Assembly (NCBI RefSeq): GCF_002868715.1
Contig: NZ_PKLZ01000008.1
Span: 372,001 to 436,000 of the forward strand
DNA: 64,000 nucleotides
From: Kineobactrum sediminis
GTDB lineage: Bacteria; Pseudomonadota; Gammaproteobacteria; Pseudomonadales; Halieaceae
Reading direction: 5' to 3'
The notes beneath the pieces were generated by a model. That model saw nothing but the letters and a program-made list of their open reading frames with translations. It ran no database searches and was not told the DNA's origin. This document shows positions 1 through 9,724 of this stretch, piece by piece. The position numbers and the translations under genes are program-made. The stretch's first letter is position 1. Each line of letters begins with the position of its first letter.

Positions 1-1
1 T

Positions 2-1975
2 CGATCAGATAGCAGCCAGCTGCTGCTGCTGCTTTGCGCAGGCAAAACCTTTATCGCGGGCGCCGATATATCCGAATTTGGCAAGCCTCCGCAGGCCCCC
101 AGCCTGCCCGATGTTATTACCGCCCTGGAGACATTCCCCAAACCCGTGGCGGCGGCGCTGCACGGTAATGCACTCGGTGGTGGGCTCGAGCTCGCAATGG
201 CCGCGCACTACCGTGCGGCCCTCGCCGGCACTCGCCTGGGCTTGCCTGAAGTCAAGCTGGGCCTGTTACCCGGTGCCGGCGGCACGCAGCGCTTACCGCG
301 GCTGGTGGGTGCGGAACGGGCACTGAAGATGATCAGTAGTGGCGCCCCCATAGAGGCCAATAGCGCGCTGGAATATGGGCTTATTGATCACATCCTGGAG
401 GGAGAGCTGGCGCCTGGCGCCATTGAATGGGCCCGGCAGCTGATAGCGGAGAAGGCGCCGACGAGGATTACCGGCGCACTTCCGGTTGCGCCGCCCTCGC
501 AGCCGGACTTCTTCAGTAAACACCACCAACAGACTGCACGTAAAACCCGCGGACAGATTGCCCCGGGCTATATCACCGACCTGGTAGAACTGTCACTGGA
601 CACCCCGCTGGAAGAGGGCCTGAAACGGGAGCGCGAATACTTCCTTGCCTGTCGGGACTCGCCGCAATCCGCGGCGTTGCGCTATGTGTTTTTTGCCGAG
701 CGGGCCACAACAAAACTACCCGACATCGCCCCTGAAACACCGGTACGCGCCATCGACAGTGTCGCCATTATCGGCGCCGGCACCATGGGCGGCGGTATCG
801 CAATGTGCTTTGCCAACGCCGGCATTCCAGTCACCCTGGTGGAAACCCGGCAGGACTACCTGGATAATGGTTTGGAAAAAATCAGCCAGAACTATGCCAA
901 CTCTGTCGCCCGTGGTCGTTTCAGTGCAGCGCAGGTCGACAGCTGGCTCGGGAATATCAGCGGCACCCTTGATTACAATGATATCGCCGGTGTCGACCTG
1001 GTCGTTGAGGCCGTCTTCGAAAACATGGAAGTAAAGCAGGAGGTTTTTCGCAAGCTCGACAACGTCTGCAAACCCGGCTGCATTCTCGCGACCAACACGT
1101 CCTATCTTGATGTCAATGTTATTGCCGGGACTACCCGACGCCCGCAGGATGTGATCGGCGCGCATTTTTTCAGCCCCGCCAATATCATGAAACTGCTGGA
1201 AGTCGTGCGCGCGGAAAAGACGGCCCCGGATGTAATAAAAACGTTCATGAAACTGGCCAAAACAATCGGCAAAATTCCTGTAGCGGTAGGCGTGTGTCAT
1301 GGTTTTGTCGGCAACCGCATGCTCAAGGCCTATGGCCGCCAGGCCCAGCTGTTGTTGCTCGAAGGCGCCACACCAACACAGATTGACAACGCCATGGAGC
1401 AATGGGGTATGGCAATGGGCCCGCTTGCGGTCGGCGACCTGGCAGGCCTGGACATCGGCTACCGCTCACGTCGCGACCAGGGCATTACCTCGGGTTCAGT
1501 GGCAGAGTTTGCGCTGGCTGATGCACTTGTGGAGATGGAACGCCTGGGCCAGAAGTCCGGTGCCGGCTATTACCGTTACGACCCTGTGACCAGGGCTCGA
1601 GCGGCAGATCCTGACGTGGAGAGTCTGTTGAAAACCATTGCAAAACAGTGGCAGGTATCGCAGCGAGCGATAGACGATGACGAAATCGTCGATCGCCTGG
1701 TGCTGGCGCTGGTCAACGAAGGCGCGGCAATTGTTGAAGAGGGTATTGCTGCCCGTCCGAGCGATGTCGATGTGGTGTACCTGAACGGTTATGGCTTTCC
1801 GGCCTGGCGCGGCGGCCCGATGTTCTACGCTGACACTCTGGGCCTGGCGGCACTGCTTGAACGCCTGCAGACATTGCAGCAAAGCACCGGCGACAGCTTC
1901 TGGACCCCCGCACCACTGCTGCGCCGGCTACACGATCAGGGGCTTACCATCGGCTCGCTGAACCAGACCGGCTGA
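2..1975 (+). CDS. Enoyl-CoA hydratase / 3-hydroxyacyl-CoA dehydrogenase fusion (FadB-like), 5' partial
   Basis: The reading frame is open from base 2, so the true start lies before the window; 657 residues remain. The N-terminal part is a crotonase domain: an oxyanion-hole segment IAGADIS near the window edge, then GGGLE and GLPEVKLG, which supply both catalytic glutamates of enoyl-CoA hydratases. From about residue 250 an NAD-binding Rossmann fold follows (GAGTMGGG), then the C-terminal 3-hydroxyacyl-CoA dehydrogenase domains with an HFFSPAN motif. The family hydrates 2-enoyl-CoA and oxidises the 3-hydroxyacyl-CoA product with NAD in beta-oxidation. Its neighbour paaK converges on it with a 4-base gap. 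It may serve lower phenylacetate or 2-aminobenzoyl-CoA degradation (inference), but a general fatty-acid role cannot be excluded. Confidence 0.93.
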   Translation, partial: RSDSSQLLLLLCAGKTFIAGADISEFGKPPQAPSLPDVITALETFPKPVAAALHGNALGGGLELAMAAHYRAALAGTRLGLPEVKLGLLPGAGGTQRLPRLVGAERALKMISSGAPIEANSALEYGLIDHILEGELAPGAIEWARQLIAEKAPTRITGALPVAPPSQPDFFSKHHQQTARKTRGQIAPGYITDLVELSLDTPLEEGLKREREYFLACRDSPQSAALRYVFFAERATTKLPDIAPETPVRAIDSVAIIGAGTMGGGIAMCFANAGIPVTLVETRQDYLDNGLEKISQNYANSVARGRFSAAQVDSWLGNISGTLDYNDIAGVDLVVEAVFENMEVKQEVFRKLDNVCKPGCILATNTSYLDVNVIAGTTRRPQDVIGAHFFSPANIMKLLEVVRAEKTAPDVIKTFMKLAKTIGKIPVAVGVCHGFVGNRMLKAYGRQAQLLLLEGATPTQIDNAMEQWGMAMGPLAVGDLAGLDIGYRSRRDQGITSGSVAEFALADALVEMERLGQKSGAGYYRYDPVTRARAADPDVESLLKTIAKQWQVSQRAIDDDEIVDRLVLALVNEGAAIVEEGIAARPSDVDVVYLNGYGFPAWRGGPMFYADTLGLAALLERLQTLQQSTGDSFWTPAPLLRRLHDQGLTIGSLNQTG

Positions 1976-1979
1976 CACA

Positions 1980-3278
1980 TTAGCGTCGCTTGTCGAACAC
2001 GCGCCTGGCCTTCCCCTCCGAGCGAGGAATAACGCCGGGCGCGTGTGTCTTGACCGCGGTGGAAATACCGATTATCGACTTGATGCGTGTTTGCAGCGCC
2101 TGGGCCGATAGTTGCATCGCACCGGCAGGTGTCTCGACGGCCATTTCCACATGAACCTCCATGGCATCCAGGTGTCCCACCTTGCTGACTTCAATAAAAT
2201 AATGGGGTGCAAGCCCACCAACGGCCAACAGTTGCTCTTCTATTTGGGAAGGGAACACATTGACTCCGCGGATAATCAACATGTCGTCACTGCGTCCGGT
2301 AATTTTTGCCATCCTCCGCATGGTGCGCGCCGTGCCGGGTAACAGACGAGTGAGGTCCCGGGTACGATAGCGTATAACCGGCATCGCTTCCTTGGTCAGG
2401 CTGGTAAACACCAGTTCGCCTTCTTCGCCCTCCGGTAACACTTCCCCGGTTTCAGGATCAATGATCTCAGGATAGAAATGATCCTCCCAGATTGTCGGGC
2501 CGTCCTTGCTTTCAAGACACTCCTGAGCCACCCCCGGGCCCATCACCTCGGACAGGCCATAGATATCCACGGCGTCGAGGTCAAGTCGGTGCTCTATCTC
2601 CCGGCGCATGGCATCGGTCCAGGGTTCTGCACCAAAGATACCAACCCGCAACGACAGTTTGCGGGTATCCACTCCCTGGCGCTCCATCTCATCCGCTATA
2701 TTCATCATGTAACTTGGCGTCACCATAATGATATCCGGGTCAAAATCACAGATCAGCTGTACTTGCTTCTCGGTCTGGCCGCCAGACATGGGAATAACCG
2801 CACAGCCCAGGTGCTCGGCACCATAGTGGGCACCCAGGCCTCCCGTAAACAAACCGTATCCATAGGACACGTGGATTTTGTCAGCGGCATGACCACCAGC
2901 GGCACGGATGGAGCGCGCCACCACTTCTGACCAGACCGCTATATCATGTTTTGAATAACCCACTACCGTGGGCTTGCCGGTAGTACCACTGGAGGCGTGA
3001 ATACGCACTACCTGCTCCATGGGTACCGCAAGCATGCCAAAGGGGTAGTTGTCCCGTAAATCGCTTTTGGTGGTGAAAGGAAAGTGGGAGAGATCCGCAA
3101 GACAGGTCAAATCATCGGGGTGCACACCTTTATCATTAAACTTGGCACGGTATACTGGGGAATTGTCATAGGCATGGTGAAGTGTTTTACGCAGCCGCTC
3201 CAGCTGCAGGTTCTGCAACTCATCCAGGCTTGCGGATTCTATAGCGTGCAGAGGTTCAAAACAGGGACTGTTACTCAT
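1980..3278 (-). CDS. paaK: Phenylacetate-CoA ligase
   Basis: This 432-residue adenylate-forming enzyme activates phenylacetate with ATP and CoA in the cytoplasm. It shows the P-loop-like ASSGTTGKP at residues 95-103, YGLSEVMGPG in the middle, and a C-terminal domain with GRSDDMLIIRGVNVFP, all typical of PaaK (E. coli PaaK is about 437 residues). An upstream in-frame ATG at 3299 would add seven residues; the internal start MSNSP was chosen because the family begins near there. It is divergent from paaX across an AT-rich gap of about 200 bases, the usual repressor-target arrangement. No paaABCDE epoxidase genes are in the window, so whether the substrate is phenylacetate or another arylacetate or aryl acid is open. 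Confidence 0.9.
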   Translation of the reverse strand: MSNSPCFEPLHAIESASLDELQNLQLERLRKTLHHAYDNSPVYRAKFNDKGVHPDDLTCLADLSHFPFTTKSDLRDNYPFGMLAVPMEQVVRIHASSGTTGKPTVVGYSKHDIAVWSEVVARSIRAAGGHAADKIHVSYGYGLFTGGLGAHYGAEHLGCAVIPMSGGQTEKQVQLICDFDPDIIMVTPSYMMNIADEMERQGVDTRKLSLRVGIFGAEPWTDAMRREIEHRLDLDAVDIYGLSEVMGPGVAQECLESKDGPTIWEDHFYPEIIDPETGEVLPEGEEGELVFTSLTKEAMPVIRYRTRDLTRLLPGTARTMRRMAKITGRSDDMLIIRGVNVFPSQIEEQLLAVGGLAPHYFIEVSKVGHLDAMEVHVEMAVETPAGAMQLSAQALQTRIKSIIGISTAVKTHAPGVIPRSEGKARRVFDKRR

Positions 3279-3316
3279 GGCGGCTCCGTCAATTGGCACC
3301 CGTTATTTTAATGCGC

Positions 3317-3343
3317 CCAAATATAATACACTATATTATTTGG
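3317..3343. promoter_or_regulatory. AT-rich imperfect palindrome in the paaK/paaX divergent promoter
   Basis: CCAAAT at 3317 and ATTTGG ending at 3343 bracket an inner repeat, ATAATA (3323-3328) and TATTAT (3334-3339). The inner and outer repeats are centred one base apart. The site lies 39 bases upstream of paaK and 139 bases upstream of paaX, so it could be a promoter with an operator. I do not see the TGATTC/GAATCA arms of the E. coli PaaX box, so assignment to PaaX is only positional. Confidence 0.35.
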
Positions 3344-3468
3344 TATCAACATTTATGTATCATTTAAAACAACGGCAGAATGACATCGCACAATCGCCAG
3401 CGCTGGTAATGCCCGCCCTGAAACAATACTCCGGATGCAGTTTGACTGGAACCGGCACTCTACACGCC

Positions 3469-3475
3469 AGGAGGT
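3469..3475 (+). promoter_or_regulatory. Strong ribosome binding site fixing the GTG start of paaX
   Basis: AGGAGGT lies six bases before GTG at 3482. This near-perfect Shine-Dalgarno sequence decides for the GTG start over any internal ATG. Confidence 0.75.
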
Positions 3476-3481
3476 AAACAG

Positions 3482-4411
3482 GTGCCCCACCCCACTGCTG
3501 TCAGGCGCTTGCTGGCGGGTTTTGAAGCTCGCAAGCCCATGCGCACCACATCCCTGATTATCACCCTGTTCGGTGACACAGTGTCCCAGCACGGCCACAC
3601 CATCTGGCTGGGGAGCCTGGTTAATGCGCTGGCACCGCTGGGTGTCAACGAACGCCTTGTGCGCACTTCGGTATTTCGTCTGGTCAAGGAGGGCTGGCTC
3701 GAAGCTGAACGCGTAGGTCGCCGTAGTTATTACCGTTTCACATCCCACGGCAATGCCGAGTACGAGCGTGCAGCCCGGCGCATTTACGCCACAGAGGATA
3801 CCTCGTGGGAAGGGCACTGGCAGCTGCTGTTACCCCTGGCAATCCCCGACCGGGATCGGGAGGATTTCAGGCGCAGCCTGCTCTGGCAGGGGTTTCGCGC
3901 CATTGCAAGTGGAACGTATGCCAAACCCGGCAGTGCAGGGCGCGCTTTGCGGGAAACCCTTGAAGAATTCAGCGCCACCGAAAAAGTCATGCTGTTCGAT
4001 GCCACCAGCTCCGAACTGGCCTCACCGCAGCGCTTGCGCAAAATGGTGCACGAATGTTGGCAGCTTGATGAGACTGCCGCAGCCTACCGCACCTTTCTCG
4101 ATAATTTCAGGCCGATACAGAAGTGGCTCGCACAAGAGGGCCAGGTGCAGCCCGAAACCGCCTTTATCGTTCGCACTCTTCTTATCCACGACTATCGTCG
4201 CGTTTTACTGCACGACACACCGCTACCCGATGAATTACTGCCACCCGCCTGGCCCGGTGCAGAGGCATTGACCCTGACCGGCGGGGTCTATAAAGCGCTG
4301 GCGCGGGCATCGACGCACCACATTGCCACCCTTGAGGGTGGCAATGGCGCCCTGCCTCCGCCCGGTGCGGGCTTTGCTGCGCGCTTTCCCGGGATCAAGC
4401 CACAGCGCTGA
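3482..4411 (+). CDS. paaX: PaaX-family transcriptional repressor
   Basis: The 309-residue protein matches PaaX in length and layout. An N-terminal winged helix carries SLIITLFGDTV and LVRTSVFRLVKEGWL at about residues 22-75, followed by a linker region and a C-terminal domain with a conserved WQLDETAAAYRTFL stretch. PaaX represses phenylacetate genes and is released by phenylacetyl-CoA. The start is GTG behind a strong ribosome site. It is divergent from paaK, which makes the product of PaaK the expected inducer (inference from the family). The gene ends 12 bases before the convergent reductase at 4424. Confidence 0.9.
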   Translation: MPHPTAVRRLLAGFEARKPMRTTSLIITLFGDTVSQHGHTIWLGSLVNALAPLGVNERLVRTSVFRLVKEGWLEAERVGRRSYYRFTSHGNAEYERAARRIYATEDTSWEGHWQLLLPLAIPDRDREDFRRSLLWQGFRAIASGTYAKPGSAGRALRETLEEFSATEKVMLFDATSSELASPQRLRKMVHECWQLDETAAAYRTFLDNFRPIQKWLAQEGQVQPETAFIVRTLLIHDYRRVLLHDTPLPDELLPPAWPGAEALTLTGGVYKALARASTHHIATLEGGNGALPPPGAGFAARFPGIKPQR

Positions 4412-4423
4412 AAAGCCACGGTA

Positions 4424-5887
4424 TCAGGGAACCGTACCGGGTACCCATAGAGGCGCCAGCAGCCGACGCCTGCCATCGCGACTTTTGGCAATGCCGGGTT
4501 CGTCAAGGTCAACCCGGTCCCAGAGTTCACAGGTGACCTGTTTGTGCTTTTGGTCCAGCCCTTCGCAGTAGTTGCTGTAACGACAAACAATAACCTCGGG
4601 GCCATAGCCGTTGCGGACTTTCTCAAACCAGTCCGGATCCGCCAGTGCCTGGCGGGCAAACCCTATGATATCGGCCTGCCCCTGCTGCAATATGTTTTCG
4701 GCGGCCTTGAACCCGAAAATACCTCCGGCTACCACCACGGGTACAGCCAGCCCTTCCTCGTGCAGGCTGTAACGGATGGCATCGACCGGAGCGATGTTGC
4801 GCCCGAACGGGCCCTGTTGATCGGAGATATAACCCGGCATGCATTCATAGCCGCTTTTGCCGGTATAGGGATAAGCCGCCCAGCCCACCTTGGGTTGCTT
4901 GGCATCATCGAACTTGCCACCGCGCGAGAGGGACAGGAAATCCATCCCGGCCTCGGCAAAGCGGCGTGCGAAGTAACAGGCATCGTCGACACCATTACCG
5001 CCCTCGATGATCTCGTCGCTGAGAAAGCGGCAACCGACCACAAAGTCCGGACCGGTTGCTGCACGCACCGCCTGGTAGACCTCCAGCGGCAACCGTGCCC
5101 GATTTTCCCGCTCGCCCCCATAACCGTCACTGCGAGTGTTGGTTGGGGATAGAAAGGATGCCATCGTATAGGCATGGGCATAATGCAATTCAACGCCGTC
5201 AAAGCCGGCCTGTTCGGCCCTAGCCGCAGCGTCGGCAAACAGTCCGGGCAAGGTGGCAGGCAATTCTGCCACCGCGGGCGTATGCACATCGGTAACACGC
5301 TCGCGATAACCGAACTGCATATCCTCCCATTCCCTGGGTGCCAGAACCTGTTCCAGCTCATCGCCTGGCAAACGCGCCAACTGCTCGCGAACAGCCTCTT
5401 CGGGCGCATCCTCCATGCCCAGGACACTACGATGATGGGTGGAGATGGAGAGGAATCGTTGCAGGTATTTGTCCGGGTCAGGACGCCGCCGGATGGACAG
5501 GAAATCTATAACCTGGATCAGCAACCGGGTCTGCCCCTCACTGGCCTCACGCACCGTATCAACCAGCTTTTTCAGCCCGGCAATATAGCGATCATCACTG
5601 ATGCGCAACAGGGGGCCACTGGGTATATCACGAATGCCGGTCGCTTCAACCACGATCACACCGGGCTTGCCCAGGGCGAAACGACGATACCACTGCAACA
5701 CGTCTTCGGTTACTTCGCCCGCCTCGTTAGAGCGCCAGGGCACCATGGCGGGCACCCATGTGCGCTGCGACAGGCTCATCGGGCCTATTTGAAACGGACT
5801 GAACAACAAACTGTCGGCAGCTTCGGACTGGCTTGGCCAATCATCTTCCACAGCCTTGTATTTGATCCTCTCGGGGGGTTTCCACAT
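4424..5887 (-). CDS. NADH:flavin oxidoreductase, old yellow enzyme family
   Basis: This 487-residue FMN-dependent TIM-barrel reductase starts its core near FSPFQIGPMSLSQR. It has the old-yellow-enzyme hallmarks FDGVELHYAHAY and the RSDGYGG-RENRARLPLEV segment, plus a phosphate-binding VVVAGGIFGF near residue 395. The family reduces activated C=C bonds, often enones or dienoyl-CoAs. An operator-like palindrome at 5913-5932 lies 26 bases upstream, matching sites at the MarR-controlled operons, so it probably belongs to the same regulon. A natural role is reduction of an unsaturated ring intermediate after the monooxygenase/reductase at 6620. The C-terminal region has scattered cysteines but no clear iron-sulfur motif. 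The substrate is unknown. Confidence 0.88.
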   Translation of the reverse strand: MWKPPERIKYKAVEDDWPSQSEAADSLLFSPFQIGPMSLSQRTWVPAMVPWRSNEAGEVTEDVLQWYRRFALGKPGVIVVEATGIRDIPSGPLLRISDDRYIAGLKKLVDTVREASEGQTRLLIQVIDFLSIRRRPDPDKYLQRFLSISTHHRSVLGMEDAPEEAVREQLARLPGDELEQVLAPREWEDMQFGYRERVTDVHTPAVAELPATLPGLFADAAARAEQAGFDGVELHYAHAYTMASFLSPTNTRSDGYGGERENRARLPLEVYQAVRAATGPDFVVGCRFLSDEIIEGGNGVDDACYFARRFAEAGMDFLSLSRGGKFDDAKQPKVGWAAYPYTGKSGYECMPGYISDQQGPFGRNIAPVDAIRYSLHEEGLAVPVVVAGGIFGFKAAENILQQGQADIIGFARQALADPDWFEKVRNGYGPEVIVCRYSNYCEGLDQKHKQVTCELWDRVDLDEPGIAKSRDGRRRLLAPLWVPGTVP

Positions 5888-5912
5888 GACACAGACTCCT
5901 GACAGCGAGAGG

Positions 5913-5932
5913 ATATTTTAAACTTAAAGTAT
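5913..5932. promoter_or_regulatory. Candidate MarR operator upstream of the flavin oxidoreductase
   Basis: The 20-mer ATATTTTAAACTTAAAGTAT is palindromic at 8 of 10 positions and shares its core with sites at 6504, 6542 and 17327. It lies just upstream of the gene starting at 5887. Confidence 0.6.
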
Positions 5933-6012
5933 TTTTCGGGCAAGCGCTGCGCGAGTTGCTGCCGCCGGGAGCCTGTGGACAGGTTCCCGAAAAAGCACTT
6001 TTGAGCAGGCTC

Positions 6013-6489
6013 CTAGAGTCCCTGCTTGACCCGTTCCAGCAGGTGCATCAGCTGGTCCGCCTCATCGCGGCTCAGGTGACCGAGCAAGCCAATAACCCAC
6101 TCTTCGTGTTGCTGCGCCATTTTGGCAAATGCACGACGACCTTTCGGCGTAAGCTTGACCATGAACATCCGCCGGTTTTCCGGTACCGGGCTACGGTCGA
6201 CCAGACCCTCGCGCACCAACTGCGCGGAAATACCTGAAATGTTGCCCCCGGACACCATCAATCGACGCGAAAGCTCGCCCATGGTGAGGCCGTCCGGTAC
6301 GCGTTCCAGCTGGGCGAGGAAATCAAACCTGGGCAATGTCGTGTCAAATTCTTCGCGCAGCGCTCCACGCAACCGGGTTTCCACAAGGCTGGAACAGGTA
6401 AGGAGGCGCAGCCACAGCTTTATCGAGTGGTGATCATCCTCATGCAACCGGGTTTCGTGGTTAAGCGTGGTAGTGACAGCTTCAGTCAT
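6013..6489 (-). CDS. MarR-family transcriptional regulator
   Basis: The 158-residue protein has the MarR layout: N-terminal dimer helix, winged helix with LTMGELSRRLMVSGGNISGIS as recognition region (about residues 68-90), the wing VPENRRMFMVKLTPKG, and a C-terminal helix. MarR regulators usually repress and are released by an aromatic ligand or acyl-CoA. The gene is divergent from the 2-aminobenzoyl-CoA monooxygenase-like gene, and two palindromes lie in the 130-base gap. The same palindrome recurs at 5913 and 17327, so this protein is the best candidate for a regulator of five transcription units between 4424 and 23727. MarR proteins are known to control indoleacetate degradation loci in Variovorax, which supports the pathway proposed here. 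The ligand is not known. Confidence 0.9.
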   Translation of the reverse strand: MTEAVTTTLNHETRLHEDDHHSIKLWLRLLTCSSLVETRLRGALREEFDTTLPRFDFLAQLERVPDGLTMGELSRRLMVSGGNISGISAQLVREGLVDRSPVPENRRMFMVKLTPKGRRAFAKMAQQHEEWVIGLLGHLSRDEADQLMHLLERVKQGL

Positions 6490-6503
6490 GACAGGGCAGC
6501 TTC

Positions 6504-6523
6504 ATATTTTAAACGTAAAATGT
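6504..6523. promoter_or_regulatory. Candidate MarR operator, marR side of the divergent promoter
   Basis: ATATTTTAAACGTAAAATGT shares the left half ATATTTTAAA with the 5913 site and is palindromic at 7 of 10 positions. It begins 15 bases upstream of the marR start, suggesting autoregulation. Confidence 0.6.
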
Positions 6524-6541
6524 TTGCGTTATACTGATCTC

Positions 6542-6561
6542 ACGCTTTAAGCTTAAACTAT
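6542..6561. promoter_or_regulatory. Candidate MarR operator upstream of the monooxygenase/reductase operon
   Basis: The core TTTAAGCTTAAA (6546-6557) is a perfect 12-base palindrome identical to the centre of the 17318-17355 palindrome. It lies about 60 bases before the start at 6620. Confidence 0.6.
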
Positions 6562-6619
6562 TGTTGTTAACTTGGCGAGGTATTGTCTACCCCGCCGGCA
6601 GGTCAAGTCGGAGAAGAGT

Positions 6620-8947
6620 ATGAAGATAGTATGCCTGGGCGCTGGCCCTGCTGGTCTATACCTGGCGATATCCATGAAGCTCAGGGATCCATCCCATGAA
6701 GTCGCAGTGTATGAACGGAATCGTCCCGACGACACCTTTGGCTGGGGCGTGGTATTTTCCGACCAGACCGTCGACAACCTGAAGCACAACGATCCCGTCA
6801 GTGCCGAGCGTATTGTCAAAGAGTTTATCCACTGGGACATGATTGACTGTTATGTCAACGGCGAGGTTGAGCGTTCCGACGGCCACGGCTTTATCGGTCT
6901 CGGACGCAAGCGCATGCTGCAAATGCTGCATGAGCGCTGCCGCGAGCTCGGTGTCGAATTGCATTTTGAGCAGGAGTTTTCACCCGAGGATGTAAACACT
7001 ACTTTTGCCGATGCCGATGTCATCGTGGCCGCGGATGGCCTCAATTCCAAGGTACGCAACAGCGATCTGGAAAGCTTTGACTGCAGTATTGATGTGCGCA
7101 GCAACAAGTTCGTCTGGCTCGGTACCAAGCAGACCTTCCGGGATGCGTTCACGTTCATCTTCGAGGAAACCGAACACGGCTGGATCTGGGCGCATGCGTA
7201 TCAATTTGACCAGGACACATCAACCTTTATCGTCGAATGCAATCCCGACGTATACGAAGCGTTTGGCTTCGAACACATGAGCCACGAGGAAAGTGCCGAA
7301 ACCTGCCGCCGGATCTTCGCAAACTATCTCGACGGCCACCCCCTGCTCACCAATTCCGCCCACGTCCGCGGGTCGGCCTGGATCAACTTCCCCCACGTAC
7401 TGTGCCGTAACTGGGTCAAGGATGATCGTATCGTATTGATCGGCGACGCAGCCCATACCGCTCACTTTTCCATTGGCTCCGGAACCAAGCTGGGACTTGA
7501 AGATGCGATTGCCCTGGCCAATCATCTCACCAGTGATGCCAATATCCCGGAGGCCTTGCGGGCCTACCAGGCAGAGCGCGAAATTGATGCCCTGCGCCTG
7601 CAAAACAGTGCCCGCAACGCCATGATCTGGTTTGAGAATGTGCCTCGCTATGCCCGCGCCCTGGATCTCAAGCAATTCACCTACTCCATGCTGACGCGCA
7701 GCCAGCGGGTCAGCCACGAAAACCTGCGGTTACGGGACAAAGAGTGGTTGGAGAGCATGGAGAAGCACCTGACCCAGCGCGTCCTGGGCGATAAGGTTGA
7801 TACCATCATCCCGCCCATGTTCCTGCCTTTCAAACTGCGCGATATGGAATTGATCAACCGGGTCGTGGTCTCCCCCATGTCCATGTATAGCGCCATTGAC
7901 GGCCTGCCCGATGACTGGCACCTGGTACACTACGGAGCGCTCGCCGAGGGTGGTGCCGGCCTGGTGTATACCGAAATGACCGATATATCGCCCGAGGCGC
8001 GTATCACCCCCGGTTGCGCCGGGATCTGGAATGATGAACAGGAAGCCAGCTGGACACGGATCGTGAATTTTGTGCATCGGCACACCCAGGCAAAGTTTGC
8101 CCTGCAACTCGGCCACGCCGGCCCCAAGGGCGCCACCAAGGAGCCATGGAACTGGGATCCCGCCATTCTTGATGAGCCACTGCCGGAAGAGGAACAGTGG
8201 CCACTGGTATCGGCCAGCGCGATTCCTTACGACAGCTACAGCCCGGTCCCCGCAGAGATCAATCGCGAACAAATGGATACGGTAAAACAGCAATTTGTCG
8301 ACGCAACAGAACGTGCCGCACGGGCGGGTTTCGATATGCTGGAGCTACACGCGGCACACGGCTATCTCATTTCGGCGTTCATTACCCCGGTTCTGAACAA
8401 TCGCCAGGACGAATATGGTGGCAGCCTGGAAAACCGCCTTCGCTATCCCTTGGAAGTGTTTCGCGCCATGCGCGCCGCCTGGCCACAGGACAAGCCGATG
8501 TCAGTGCGCATTTCAGCCCATGACTGGATGGACGAGCAAGGCAATACGGAAGAAGATGCCGTTGCCATCGCCCGGGCCTTCAGCGAAGCGGGAGCGGATA
8601 TCATTGATGTCTCCAGTGGCCAGGTATCCCACGCGGCCAAGCCGCTGCCCGGGCGAATGTTCCAGACACCACTGGCTGACCGCATCCGCAACGAGGGCGA
8701 CATGGCGACCATGGCGGTGGGCAATATCTACGAGGTCGACCACGTCAACAGTATCATCGCTGCGGGCCGCGCCGACCTGGTGTGTCTCGCGCGCCCACAT
8801 CTGGCGGACCCGAACTGGACCCTGCGCGCCGCCGCGGAACTGGGTTATCGCGGCCCCGGCGTCGTCGAGCCACGGCAGAACTTCATGGGCTTTCGCCAAC
8901 TGCATACCAACCTGCAGCGCGCCCGGGAAGCGGCGGCCCCGTTATGA
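6620..8947 (+). CDS. 2-aminobenzoyl-CoA monooxygenase/reductase-like fusion (bifunctional salicylyl-CoA 5-hydroxylase/oxidoreductase family)
   Basis: The 775-residue protein fuses two flavoenzymes. Residues 1-390 form an FAD aromatic hydroxylase (GAGPAG near residue 6, [15 protein letters not shown] for the FAD ribityl site). From about residue 393 an old-yellow-enzyme domain follows ([37 protein letters not shown]). This fusion is the signature of the Azoarcus 2-aminobenzoyl-CoA monooxygenase/reductase, which hydroxylates and then reduces the ring of 2-aminobenzoyl-CoA, and of salicylyl-CoA 5-hydroxylases. ATG at 6620 is preceded by GGAGAAGAG; the frame extends upstream without a better start. 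It leads an operon of six genes, overlapping the next by ATGA. The neighbours favour 2-aminobenzoyl-CoA over salicylyl-CoA (inference). Confidence 0.9.
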   Translation: MKIVCLGAGPAGLYLAISMKLRDPSHEVAVYERNRPDDTFGWGVVFSDQTVDNLKHNDPVSAERIVKEFIHWDMIDCYVNGEVERSDGHGFIGLGRKRMLQMLHERCRELGVELHFEQEFSPEDVNTTFADADVIVAADGLNSKVRNSDLESFDCSIDVRSNKFVWLGTKQTFRDAFTFIFEETEHGWIWAHAYQFDQDTSTFIVECNPDVYEAFGFEHMSHEESAETCRRIFANYLDGHPLLTNSAHVRGSAWINFPHVLCRNWVKDDRIVLIGDAAHTAHFSIGSGTKLGLEDAIALANHLTSDANIPEALRAYQAEREIDALRLQNSARNAMIWFENVPRYARALDLKQFTYSMLTRSQRVSHENLRLRDKEWLESMEKHLTQRVLGDKVDTIIPPMFLPFKLRDMELINRVVVSPMSMYSAIDGLPDDWHLVHYGALAEGGAGLVYTEMTDISPEARITPGCAGIWNDEQEASWTRIVNFVHRHTQAKFALQLGHAGPKGATKEPWNWDPAILDEPLPEEEQWPLVSASAIPYDSYSPVPAEINREQMDTVKQQFVDATERAARAGFDMLELHAAHGYLISAFITPVLNNRQDEYGGSLENRLRYPLEVFRAMRAAWPQDKPMSVRISAHDWMDEQGNTEEDAVAIARAFSEAGADIIDVSSGQVSHAAKPLPGRMFQTPLADRIRNEGDMATMAVGNIYEVDHVNSIIAAGRADLVCLARPHLADPNWTLRAAAELGYRGPGVVEPRQNFMGFRQLHTNLQRAREAAAPL

Positions 8948-9705
8948 AGCATGCTCTGGTGACCGGCGCGGGTAGCGGTATTGGCGCTGCCATCGCCATT
9001 GCGCTGGCCAGGCAAGGCTACCGCGTAAGCCTGTTGGGCCGGCGCCTGGGCGCGCTTGAAGCCACTGCCGCCGCCACCGGGTGTGCTGATGGCCAGCAGC
9101 AGTGCATTGGCTGCGATGTCACCAGTGAAGACGAGGTTGTCGGCGCTTTTCGCCAGGCTGCGGAGACCTTCGGGGCGGTGGATATTCTGGTCAACTGCGC
9201 CGGCGCAGCACCTACCAGCCCATTTCACAAGCTCACTACGGCGCAGTGGCAAGCGGTCATGGCGGTAAATCTTGATGGCGTATTCCACTGCTGCCAGCAG
9301 GTCGTTGACAGCATGCGCAGTCGAGGCTGGGGACGCATCATCAATATCGCCAGCACCGCGTCGCTAAAGGGCTACGCCTATGTCAGCGCCTATTGCGCGG
9401 CCAAGCATGCCGTACTCGGGCTTACCCGGGCACTGGCCATGGAGCTGGCCCGGAAAGGCGTTACCGTCAATGCGGTATGTCCCGGCTACACCGATACCGC
9501 TATCATTGGCGAGGCGGTGGCCAACATCGTGGATCAAACCGGGCGCAGCGAAGCCGAAGCCCTCAAGCAATTTACCGCTACCAACCCCCAGGGACGCCTG
9601 ATTCAGCCGGAAGAAGTTGCCGACACTGTAGTGTGGTTATGCTCGGAGTCGACACGCTCAGTCACCGGTCAGGCGATCGCAATCAGTGGCGGCGAAACCA
9701 GCTAA
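8944..9705 (+). CDS. Short-chain dehydrogenase/reductase
   Basis: The 253-residue SDR has the NAD(P) motif TGAGSGIG near residue 7, NCAGA, the catalytic Ser in NIASTAS, and YCAAK as the Tyr-Lys pair. It overlaps the stop of the preceding monooxygenase/reductase by ATGA, so translation is probably coupled. The original open frame runs further upstream inside the previous gene, but MKHALVTG is the natural SDR start. In 2-aminobenzoyl-CoA degradation an SDR would oxidise or reduce an alicyclic hydroxy/oxo-acyl-CoA; that role is inferred from context. The C-terminus IAISGGETS is typical of 3-oxoacyl-reductase-like SDRs. Confidence 0.88.
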   Translation: MKHALVTGAGSGIGAAIAIALARQGYRVSLLGRRLGALEATAAATGCADGQQQCIGCDVTSEDEVVGAFRQAAETFGAVDILVNCAGAAPTSPFHKLTTAQWQAVMAVNLDGVFHCCQQVVDSMRSRGWGRIINIASTASLKGYAYVSAYCAAKHAVLGLTRALAMELARKGVTVNAVCPGYTDTAIIGEAVANIVDQTGRSEAEALKQFTATNPQGRLIQPEEVADTVVWLCSESTRSVTGQAIAISGGETS

Positions 9706-9724
9706 TAAACTAATGGAAGAGCAC

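Noticed and set aside
6553-6557. AT-rich palindromes as part of a phage or IS end
   Set aside because: No transposase, target duplication or attachment site is present; all copies are in promoters, so a regulatory role is simpler.
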